A stretch of 48,631 nucleotides of DNA from a virus: the IMG/VR virus record IMGVR_UViG_3300030102_005119, positions 1 through 48,631 of that record. One strand, written 5' to 3'. The first letter of the stretch is position 1. Every line of letters starts with the position of its first letter. The translations under genes were made by a program, and so were the position numbers. Below the pieces are notes generated by a model. The model was not told the DNA's origin. It saw nothing but the letters and a program-made list of their open reading frames with translations, and searched no databases. This document shows positions 15,001-18,422 of the stretch, piece by piece.

Positions 15001-15065
15001 ACGACTATGCTGTCAGACACGCCGTCGAAGAAGAAGGCGTGGTTTGAGCGTCCGAGTATAGGCAT
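1..15065 (-). CDS. Giant tail-tip/adhesin protein, partial (C-terminus beyond window)
   Basis: I translated the minus strand from the ATG at 15065 and found no stop before the window's left edge: 5,021 complete codons. Codon-level checks in several places, including all of 780-1380, stayed open. The gene begins 4 nt after the tail-tip gene's stop, so it belongs to the tail module. Residues about 10-248 look like a LamG/concanavalin-A-like domain: it opens FFFDGVSDSIVVP, continues with CIEAWV at about 66-71 and LYINGELMAS at 178-187, and ends with HVYVGG followed by FRGVMESLHI. This fold usually binds glycans. Near residue 1315 is an Asp-rich DTDGDGVPDDDE motif like a thrombospondin type-3 calcium site. 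The rest is Gly/Ser/Thr/Asn-rich and beta-like, with no fold I recognise. Position and LamG domain suggest a receptor-binding fibre or tip protein; that role is inference. The part coded by 780-1375 is far more AT-rich than its surroundings. Confidence 0.88.
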   Translation of the reverse strand, partial: MPILGRSNHAFFFDGVSDSIVVPQGAMSRLGKETSSGTKSKANILGERQHIEGEGSLSGLLNTQICIEAWVIPDCGGVVVEKEDQFKLSIGEVDTPGPATFEVFLDTDAGQEHHFISTATKVSGRGYEGVVYPSSEFGGIHSSYNKYNGSYDDPTTLNTDQRPLMHIVAALRTGAIELYINGELMASKELPNRTLQIAKGNAHVYVGGKGGQFRGVMESLHISTNFEEGSLERSAPIASDSTLLLYRFEEPIAPVEEVYTFSSISDNGTTMDGETVTISQISLSTADAVKLAKKLTGLETVSGNYVFSKDSTGTHKYTGGDYKVVNYLQNTGTPTTHFVSHTPYNLLINAGATDRDVFKPNNKPPERVRLHNINTSTGNCLVSSVHLDFSSSVNGLRKALHSRTAGVDNYFVVVGADLLIDSASGRPYQPPHHSTQMIDRTGQMVIDESPYALHGFVYSTKMATDTSDNAYAVTWPTDVDTSFQVGHSGRHALNHVDGHDFLKLMPRAQEEIIDQQIDGSADIIDVMYDVSKGGISDQISINSRVDVYRDQGTVLIDEIVNKTEAQVVFDNGLVDAEKEVIAIGGPSFDYLPFMLKGPVPQDLNNLNAETRRLHLRPSEKSRVALLRIPALTSYNLAPFVKVYYNAIDLTGASMSGVVQPLLMVEKTVPAGSTIVTGTTTLFSLIKTAIETNTIRSEVFAAGGYIDFTDSEILKGSLRENHSLIGDVSEGYEADDELDESLTPINHKPMTPTGITVDGDQASGGGSSITTNGTSSESTVIAEGDAIYNSDLAFVGTIASGGIGANITLTDNRAAAVTNGEELYIGIGTNAHPNKTPQIITASHTPTTKHDSVFHKMVIEPSRSKNDSLTDKGLYFRREPSEVIQSPSNGEFDKAGTSSGTHIYEMFDIIDNQFQDDGSVRVFIQPSDRRRINQLSGLRSQSTDFKEPNNITMMYLMSRARIRAVLDSNQGGDSFTTVRCVGLTESTVNRSVNVRGKGSPDSQVVKEIEPNAPVVTVTLGGPGQGAMDVKPTYDPSPLARLPFSTRRNMCAVGYLAVSGSGGGRIVVKPLNNNSTDLASWGTYGFPKTGRVYLQDGASARYDSKLASEFVFTDAAGAGAGKFLLANGTEFTDFSDWLSATDISKGISSVEDINVSVTLFADRFFDESSLAEDGSTINDRMFQGMSDVQHDYQLGTQYASTRAMVEIPFFANQFFDDVRTGTFPGPDNSFKIHIDATHTPHTYNPSPVGRRPKGVEPADREAMSAYALNKRQNQYTPSTRITRVESNPSYYFIYVEDIGMFPSPQYGGALRMEQTTDTDGDGVPDDDENYQNVGNVRNYRKMFLASGEWAYYIQKSNSGALYIPITGAGQGSENWAYSSGFLDEAVVGASLTTGGPSLPLEGIVPIGSDAFTPSSDFENRSEYYHDSASVKTQGGNVDYGLRQYVSAVEFKEGPESNPHAPRIVSGRAVGNVVTAAHKSLSGGNGAFINQVLITMSEEDMDLFPDLDYEDMSTYSFSSGEFLYEAETILSNGTVQKMHYYGRLTKNSISDTIAPNVLVFVYRAATSSTPSWVTNLPGKEIRLTRRVRDIFGAVDGDDGNNAALKEANNENIAKTYEPTGDEAWTVTALSTSSSSITVSNSTGRLVGANTFGLNLRIGDLIYSEETASKILFIGTVATIDDYDNGTYDVTLTDVAANTASAKPLRLSLANAYEEDPDAVLNKSWNYPYAAGGLRSGDTIWANMTINNPYATEGLFAKSRGVFNEAQVWKGFNGGVASLAASRPRESVPLENFLIGDTCLETAINYAQHVNQTVKENYKSLGLDESKAPKVAYVDPYLAEDGHARVLLYDVAHDKEFIAFQDLHMQVQTSAEAVTIGRPRNMVVGSGTAPVDLAEYTATFNGGGPSWITTQIDVANGYPSENRYIRSTQQSKFIESAYSHDLANRIGTNVLTAVNGTLPSSLPASTATSSSPGIYGKAHGHHVHTGYSIFGEANKYSMGDSVLPRTRDSTVNPFTANSDHAFARTKRSLTEAFTAALVKLRTDTSTDHTLRDPSTFFDTPDGTRVIPAFLCLKGIRDTPLDLTGHEESRLQHLKQWTDMDFLRRLSIDCGDVAGKSGVVSIESAAQEIVRQINQAGAPKGQIVVDKDTTGSAHDPAPFWDTDKAFSSRDRGTHMGYVRAHMGREVQDRNGNRGFTVVIHSTVPGASGRNFCVWLDNSKGQSVYQPDFLIGHGGRWRDFWALPEEKEGENMHPAPMPLNKHGRPFAPITTLTQYVNPEETGEEVISTTDFTDSDDDSSPVIRAISNALGGGQQFNTVNTESFSTIGSSSTIIQGLRVGKNSFGRVNFGGLVASGVPGFSPIAGPWGFGKKGSQDFRDTYGRSSTTVSYTTHTDANQLKSDTLGDSPIYGLKLTDHRGGNHGIRYIYRGAGLGFANDNTVLPDTISNEVCVFFDDRDTTQGGFTIGKHMRGTGDATGRMVELASNGTNDDNTAMTAKSWTGNRWRGVSAPNIAVDCEITKSSTTFTVTLQAPFDSGSGLAHHDVLGYLGFPVTNGILQVTDSQGGDQGMTFSYTRRTQNAKDGTHQFFGLAGDELSNSFSGRYLISPVLNWTTLVTDELMAAVTTAAINATASQLTEGIMFDCTEMYATNGKTFGDMGVLPDAITIRAFDPTKNITPISDLFSASLHNDFGMQAAHVEFGEVEKTQLLSTGWAFGTSRAIADSLIESNRRIACGYIPKTVLQIATRSRGPNGNTATPVLVDSLNNPVDISDWRKNLKGESFTRHSGDHILPMINNPTAMYDKSGGSSADDWASGNTNDHLTLDHEMWNFLIPAGQEGSSSRIPSFGETKTIFMNDKKSITVESVNSGNSTKKLVWSNPSEDWPAAEVNGNVAFSHWATLDVTKHFDGLRSLGSVFSEPYVFFRGGKSSTDHSVPLFFGGGFSGVTLDINDGTKNDYSSFYTHPYANGPTGTTGIQNANEISTSFALLDGNAMFAFFPGAALCNQHRGSILPPMFNRDNILSPDLNRGTGTINSSHPNSTPYTNNSGTDVAVQKPSPLILRFAHPTARYEDHKDASVENKTTYIIFGPGQAFPFAQEVADNAGSYNIKQPHPGRVIVNGNGHSKVPKATNARRFPNHIESDGVLANGTFGEGYFMPEASAYQLARGRFHWRTTLNWETPQGKPNLAILKQSQASGRMYGNHFNYRTATTGIDDDLKKAHPMRHCPVIGHGIAMAADMVYHMDGGYHPGGHWMDNQITFNPPHPKGETILQRWGSGSANTVLHPSAYRVAGPITTKVLAYSEDVASSEVDMEYIIVDATRCQNGEELATVVGSAINAFPGAGALKAMGGTHMPSMGNAMRQDRYGWIESTFVSIAQTGNATDDNPSNNHLTVKMDEAYTGDEEIPACGWLRTDTSSFAPYYAREVFNDSGIKVKFYLAPNRITGHTKFEDGGTWADNTAFGTPTTGSIWIWSKAGVHRFNNENDTGRDHMCQTHFSGLVDAIDRTRPIGAVGWAGERYSYLNSLKVGTQGYAAGLGAWHPMLGFSPYGSASSAMTALSHLPVVGAMVHSPEASPPIDGMGANPANLMTYLGDPYSDSTGFRVNADNQATYNIGHDAFQAPHTIHTKPPTYIDTTLPDFMTHPQGVFGRAFIVVSYECESALVAKYDRDGITGLGDWLQVKGAAANGTSNPIHYAGTTKWDERFHGQDRFIAPANAGPNVEAMVHTTPTVKTVNDYTTDHILDTTFDAEYFLHGFTNNSTLENAIPSLHKTGDLIFDLDHSVGSFFLEESDEVERNVAADLYIGEDFTQLYDDSGTPSHDDFWVGDVNAYDLYKRSAAKNFSIEHIVWKRMDGGNLSLPAVNARGLGAVPFVNRVSGNNAYTMGEKIYGNVRFTFETTNSAMLPVLQAQELNHPQLASKFPLNIQNVLEIPNEEMQFGEMTVTDDSGQEHVLEGGSPLGTIIRGFRKVTDRQAKGMSPALANSDVAPNLKIQLPDPNSIPGNIVVRSGFDRLQAYQNETMGSGGMIHPDLNENYIGSLFDNSVSSPRTGPTYEDHNWEHIDVLTKDSTNAGWKEATNSAPLQSSYEQHDRTLYFHVTKMGHSSTERYPTEYTHADGVVSQSLTVSGFSGTILTVSSTVDSSIYDAGFGTKEVSDDRRFLRLATSTDSVVVSYTNISGRTFEGVVGDVDFTAFLAANPPESTTINISPSYYIPAGSNRFFASRRLRDHAEVSGNSPDMAKTEYFSGTYGTVNANTLAHNIYNKQVLTPMPLPRMGHHFVTPTMPMLPGHWAHPAYQSLFTKHKAENASLRGFADKNILADSVTATMDKAELTALESGAVVDQFNVHDPELAFSGVNAAPSPPSDIHGGAFTLMFETGIKYDGYGILASTGDAGTVNQQGGHTIVLESAYYYTLGKNFPDPAEVGAYQIVIQPNTFSTQLVGFHTDVGASTQSLTSQQVHTVIGRKAANNTLGTVSLILAQATQADVRGCEVFINEAMLDINPDHGSQFTNIPPLLLYNQFGVEGTESPVFTRRALPYTPGQFRNATPGYTVSTPWWSFIHKVAPDDSSSDNFKHIALHRPDNYYQIKRSTFGSIGVQLTIAGYPSIYPNIYSHILQNTSLNPKCIVKSIQSAANGYRTITVDDASRFPETPQYGEVLEYIDSNGIRQTLSYTRRSGLQLNAINKPDKLQSNVVSGPFWDSITTDLAAGLDVTIRLSQPYDIYSSKNVFTDTNSSIFTKVLSQLEKGTRDTTNLHIPDAYLCMWNSNLGRPYTFYSDSSRTFNNPTSDRAVDKKPYNSLPEHFESIHYHDSVYAMSLGPLSLRIESANPDTKTGASATGAAIEALSGYEAQGGTTLDSQKVMYSKFWPCGSRGGPLVSRLDLYTEASVSWSIPRKYAANDFYYWKDEDVANSSYAMASSGITFDSMSSSHADNRYSYGWRISVRQVYNKPTYGILPGRGKLEDDNTSETQYTTDYVAGPLVHMPASTWTYIGGDTSQSNVSLSTTYVGIMERQTNFAGMLAADRPEYQVRYS

Positions 15066-15069
15066 AGTA

Positions 15070-16290
15070 TCACAACAAGAAGTCCACAGGCACGAATTGC
15101 ATCACAATGTCGTAGATGTTCTCTCCTGCGTTGTATGTGATGTCGAGTTTGTTTACTGTGCCGTTTATTCCTGTTGTGTTGCCAGTGAAAGTCGCACCTG
15201 CTGGATTGGAGTTATTGTCGCTCCTCTTGTCATTGAATGACTTGCCGAATCCTGTGGGCATGATGAAGTTGCGAGCGACGAAGGTATCGCCATCCGCTTG
15301 TATTGTTGAGTTGTATGGTATCTGTATACCCTTGATGTATCCGCTACCTCTACCTGCACCGTCCATTAGAATACCTGCACCTGCTGCCGCTACACCTACT
15401 CCAACTGGTGTGGCAGTACCGAATGATGCTCCTGTGATTGCTACACCAGCACCAATCATACCTGCTCCTAACAGCGCTTTAGTAAAACCCTCTTTCTTGG
15501 AGTTGTTCATGATACCGTAGAGGTCCATCGCCTTGTCTCCTGCCGACCTCTTGGATACTGTGAGACCACCTGCGAACTTCTCGTGAGAGGGAGGTCTGTA
15601 CCCGTTGGGTTTCTGTGAGAATGTGGGAGTGAGGTTGTTGCCATCCTCCCCTGTGACATTCTGTGTTATGGTGACCACGGTGTTGGTTTGGCCAGTGACT
15701 GCGGAATCTGACTTCGATGCGGTGAACTTGGCTGCCAAACTGGATGTGTTGTTTATCAGGTCTGTGAATGCAGTGGCGAAGCCAGCGGCAGTGAGCGAGC
15801 CTGTTGGGTTGATTCCTATGGTGTAATCGGTGTTCGTGGTGTTGGTGAATGTCCCTGATGAGAGTTTCTTTAGTTTGATGACGTATGTGACACCATCGTG
15901 TGAATACAAATGAATAGTGGAGAAACTGAACTCATCCGAACTAACGAAATACGTGTTGTTGAACAACTTGGCTATGTTGGAGTTCGTAGCACCATCACCG
16001 TCTAGGTAACTCTGTATCTGACCACCCAGCACTATGAATGAGAAGTCCATCCTCGCTTTTGATGCTACGTTAGAACCCACCAGATTCCTATCGTCAGTGA
16101 GCACTGCGTTGATTAGAATCATCCCTTTGTTCATGTTGAGGTCAAGTCCTACCCTTATACCGCCGGTGAAGGGGGTGGGCATGCCACCTGTCTTCCTTTG
16201 TGTAGTCATGGTCATGCTAGTGGCGTTTATCTCAGTCAACTGCCCATTGTCATGAACTAGCCTGATAGGAACACCATTTGCCGCCGCCAT
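15070..16290 (-). CDS. Tail-tip / distal tail-like protein, 406 aa
   Basis: The start ATG overlaps the tape-measure stop as TAATG. The N-terminal 110 residues look like a compact beta-rich domain (VPIRLVHDNG, then GLDLNMNKG and FSFIVLGGQIQSY). The middle is Thr/Asn-rich, with a Gly/Ala-rich hydrophobic stretch around residues 268-310 (ALLGAGMIGAGVAITGASF and onward) that could be a membrane-active or buried helix. The C-terminus returns to beta-like sequence ending VMQFVPVDFLL. Lying between the tape measure and the giant putative fibre, it fits a distal tail or baseplate hub protein. I recognise no definite family motif, so the role comes from gene order. Confidence 0.7.
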   Translation of the reverse strand: MAAANGVPIRLVHDNGQLTEINATSMTMTTQRKTGGMPTPFTGGIRVGLDLNMNKGMILINAVLTDDRNLVGSNVASKARMDFSFIVLGGQIQSYLDGDGATNSNIAKLFNNTYFVSSDEFSFSTIHLYSHDGVTYVIKLKKLSSGTFTNTTNTDYTIGINPTGSLTAAGFATAFTDLINNTSSLAAKFTASKSDSAVTGQTNTVVTITQNVTGEDGNNLTPTFSQKPNGYRPPSHEKFAGGLTVSKRSAGDKAMDLYGIMNNSKKEGFTKALLGAGMIGAGVAITGASFGTATPVGVGVAAAGAGILMDGAGRGSGYIKGIQIPYNSTIQADGDTFVARNFIMPTGFGKSFNDKRSDNNSNPAGATFTGNTTGINGTVNKLDITYNAGENIYDIVMQFVPVDFLL

Positions 16291-17162
16291 TATGCATACC
16301 TACTCTTCGTTGTCGTTCCACCCATTGCTCTGGCTACTTCCTCTTGCATCAACTCACCCATCTCTCTGGCTAGTTGTCTCTTGTCAGAGCGGTCTGTCAC
16401 CCCTGCGATGTTGATGTTCATTGTGAAGTTCTGAGTGACACCACCGGATACTGCCGTTCCAATCTGTGTAGCACTGCTTTCTGCTTTCTTCTTCTTCCCA
16501 CCGAACAACCCCTTCGCTTTGTCTATGAGACCGCCTATTGCCCCAGCAATAGCATCCTTGATTTTCTTGATTATATTCCAGACCTGCTTGAAAGGCCACA
16601 TTATGATGTCGCCTACCTTGGCGAACTGGTCGCCTATGAACTCACCAACACCTGCTAGTTTACTCTTTAGATTGCCGATGAAAGTTGATATTTTACCAGC
16701 AACACGGCCTATAGCATCTTTTATTTTTTCAGGTATGCTGAAGATGAAGTCCTTGACCTTTCCTAGTTTCTCTACGATTGTATCCTTTATTCTCCCAAAC
16801 ACATCAGGTATGCCCGCTATTGCGTTTGTGAGTTTCTCTTTTATCGTGCCGAATACCTCAGGTATCTTCTTGAATCCATCAGCGATGAAACCTATTACCT
16901 TCTTTGCGACCTTCATCACTCCGTTGAACACCTTCTTCGCTATGTCTATGAAAGGCTCAAGAACAGGCATTATCTTGTCTTTTATGAAATCCTTAATCTT
17001 GGTGAATATCTTTACGGCGACTTCTCCGAGTTTGTTGAATACGGTAGTGAAGAGAGTACCCATCATGCTTATGCCGGACTGCACCGCAGATATGCCACCT
17101 TGAATCAAGGTGGTGGATGAGTTGATGGCTGCTAAGGATGCCAAGATTGGTGCGAACGCCAT
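16290..17162 (-). CDS. Short tail tape measure protein, 290 aa
   Basis: The start codon overlaps the stop of the frameshifted tail chaperone (TAATG), the classic position for a tape measure gene. The protein is almost wholly amphipathic helix with repeating short blocks (KIKDFIKDKI, KKVIGFIADGFKKI, KVKDFIFSI, KIKDAI) and a Gly/Ala-rich start, as in tape measures. The C-terminal part (KKKKAESSATQIG, then TQNFTMNINIAGVTD and QLAREMGELMQEEVARAMG) resembles the ends of many phage tape measures. It is very short for the family, which commonly runs from 600 to over 1,000 residues. At the usual 0.15 nm per residue it would predict a tail of only about 40-45 nm. I see no peptidase or muramidase domain. 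The family call is fairly safe; the tail length is inference. Confidence 0.82.
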   Translation of the reverse strand: MAFAPILASLAAINSSTTLIQGGISAVQSGISMMGTLFTTVFNKLGEVAVKIFTKIKDFIKDKIMPVLEPFIDIAKKVFNGVMKVAKKVIGFIADGFKKIPEVFGTIKEKLTNAIAGIPDVFGRIKDTIVEKLGKVKDFIFSIPEKIKDAIGRVAGKISTFIGNLKSKLAGVGEFIGDQFAKVGDIIMWPFKQVWNIIKKIKDAIAGAIGGLIDKAKGLFGGKKKKAESSATQIGTAVSGGVTQNFTMNINIAGVTDRSDKRQLAREMGELMQEEVARAMGGTTTKSRYA

Positions 17163-17805
17163 TAGAAGTCATCCTCCTGTAAGAAGGAGTAGTCTAGCCT
17201 CACTATGTCACTGCTCTCAGTGTTGGACCTGACCCTCGCTTCCTCTGCCTGTTTCTCTTCCTCTGCGTCGTACACCATGGCCCATACGAGGGATTGCTTG
17301 AATATCTCCTCGCTCATGTTGTATACCTCTGTCAGTGAAATCCCGTAATGTTTTGCTATGTTGTATGCAAACAACTGTAGTTGGAGTTCGATGTCTTCTG
17401 ATGACTCTATCTCTTGTCTCTTCAGAAAACTCTCAACCCTCAGTTGTTCGCTTTGGTAAACCCCCCTTGCATAGCCTCCGCCATCTCATCAGGCTTTGGA
17501 AGGAGCGATGCCAGTTGCTCACCAGCATATGCGTTGAGTTGTCTCATCTCTTCTACGGTCAGTTCCGGGTTAGTGCCTACGACCCAGTTAGTGAAAGCAT
17601 ACGACCAGTATGCCTCTAAATCAAGAGAAACGCCAGATTCATTCACCACGAACATCGTTTGTGCTGCTTTCTGTACATCTAGATACGTTATGTCTCTTAT
17701 CCACACTTCCATGATAGCCTCAGGGTCTTCCCTATCGACTTGTATCTCATGCTTGTGTTCTTGTTTATTCGTCAGTATTTTCCTCTTGTTCACCACTTTC
17801 GTCAT
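17162..17805 (-). CDS. Tail assembly chaperone, -1 frameshift fusion (gpGT-like), about 214 aa
   Basis: The downstream open frame ending at 17162 has no credible start of its own. Its first start-like codon is a TTG at 17374 with no ribosome site, and the frame stays open upstream into the end of the 121-residue chaperone gene, in the -1 frame. The two frames overlap only from about 17485 to 17440, and within that lies a run of six G (17461-17466, minus strand). Slippage there would join residues 1-115 of the short form to about 99 more residues (VYQSEQLRVESFLKRQ, through FAYNIAKHYG, to an acidic end FLQEDDF). This is the gpG/gpGT arrangement of many long-tailed phages, immediately before the tape measure. 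The frame relation is read directly; the slip itself is inferred. Confidence 0.75.
17440..17805 (-). CDS. Tail assembly chaperone, short form (gpG-like), 121 aa
   Basis: The ATG at 17805 follows a GAGGAAGTGA-like ribosome site inside the end of the SAP-domain gene, which it overlaps by 41 nt. The N-terminus is basic (TKVVNKRKILTNKQ), followed by a beta/alpha domain with IQVDREDPEAIMEVWIRD and a helical C-terminus ending KPDEMAEAMQGGFTKANN. Its size and its place between the tail tube gene and the tape measure fit the G-type tail chaperones that coat the tape measure during tail assembly. Its last codons contain the G6 run proposed as a frameshift site, giving a second, longer product. Confidence 0.75.
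   Translation of the reverse strand: MTKVVNKRKILTNKQEHKHEIQVDREDPEAIMEVWIRDITYLDVQKAAQTMFVVNESGVSLDLEAYWSYAFTNWVVGTNPELTVEEMRQLNAYAGEQLASLLPKPDEMAEAMQGGFTKANN
17461..17466 (-). other. Putative -1 programmed frameshift site (G6)
   Basis: On the minus strand the zero-frame codons read CAA GGG GGG TTT. A run of six G lets a glycyl-tRNA on the second GGG re-pair fully after slipping back one base, and the next -1 codon is GTT. It is the best slippery candidate in the 45-nt window where both frames are open. It is not a textbook X-XXY-YYZ heptamer. Confidence 0.6.
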
Positions 17806-18412
17806 TGTTTGTCACTTCCTCGGTTACAGCCGCTTCTTCAGCGGGGGCATCCGACGATTCCTCAGCAGCCGCTTCTGCGGGGGCTTCGGTCTCGTCATCT
17901 GGTTGTGTTTCTTCGGTAATGCCTTCGTCGTCTCTCCTTAGTCGGAGCACGACTTCAGCCTTAGTACCTCGAATCGTAAGTCCTCTGTCTCTACACACGT
18001 CACGTAGTTCTGCGACAGTCATCGAATCGTAATCTATGTCTATACCGAAGGGTGAATCCGTCGGTGCTTCCTCAGGCACGTCGGGTTGCTCCTCTTCGAT
18101 TATAGTGTCACCGGGAGAGGTTGGTGCTTCCTCAGGCACGTCAGGTTGCATCTCTGGCTCAGGTTCTGGCTCAGGTTCTGGCTCAGGTTCTGCTTGTGCT
18201 AGCACTTCCTCAGCGACATCGACCCAAGCAGGTTGCTCCTCTACCACCTCAGGAACGGCAAGAGCGGCCTCGAAAGCAGCGTCTATGTGTGCTCTCTCCC
18301 TTGATGGTACGTATCTGATTTCCACACCAGTCCTACTAGACATCCAAGAGAGGTAGTCCTCTTTGGAGATTCTGTTGAATCTCTTGGCTCTTTCTCTTAG
18401 TGCTGGCATCAT
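17765..18412 (-). CDS. SAP-domain protein with acidic Glu-Pro linker, 215 aa
   Basis: The frame is open from a TTG at 18445, but the ATG at 18412 is preceded by GAGGT at good spacing, just after the tail tube stop, so I prefer it. After an N-terminal helical part there is a Glu/Pro-rich linker with a run of EP dipeptides and two copies of QPDVPEEAPT twenty residues apart. A SAP-like DNA-binding motif follows (MTVAELRDVCRDRGLTIRG, then TKAEVVLRLR; about residues 131-159 from this start), and then an acidic Ala/Glu-rich tail. SAP motifs usually bind DNA, which is odd in a tail module. It may act before assembly, or the motif may serve protein binding. The role is unknown. Confidence 0.75.
   Translation of the reverse strand: MMPALRERAKRFNRISKEDYLSWMSSRTGVEIRYVPSRERAHIDAAFEAALAVPEVVEEQPAWVDVAEEVLAQAEPEPEPEPEPEPEMQPDVPEEAPTSPGDTIIEEEQPDVPEEAPTDSPFGIDIDYDSMTVAELRDVCRDRGLTIRGTKAEVVLRLRRDDEGITEETQPDDETEAPAEAAAEESSDAPAEEAAVTEEVTNNDESGEQEENTDE
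18059..18200 (-). repeat. Short direct and tandem repeats in the SAP-protein gene
   Basis: On the plus strand, ggtgcttcctcaggcacgtc occurs at about 18062 and again at about 18122, and encodes the duplicated QPDVPEEAPT. From about 18152 to 18192 a 12-nt unit (ggctcaggttct) repeats in tandem and encodes the Glu-Pro run. The copies are near-identical at DNA level, suggesting recent slippage or expansion. Confidence 0.8.
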
Positions 18413-18422
18413 CTTCAAAACC

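Noticed and set aside
1-15060. Many plus-strand frames of 60-214 codons across the left 15 kb
   Set aside because: They overlap the long minus-strand frame, have no family features or ribosome sites, and have the shadow composition expected from the opposite strand of a coding region.
17162-17374. Separate 70-residue gene with a TTG start before the tape measure
   Set aside because: No ribosome site, and the frame stays open upstream across the chaperone gene, so a frameshift fusion explains it better.
18152-18192. Possible CRISPR-like repeat array
   Set aside because: The 12-nt units are tandem without spacers and lie in frame in a Glu-Pro linker.
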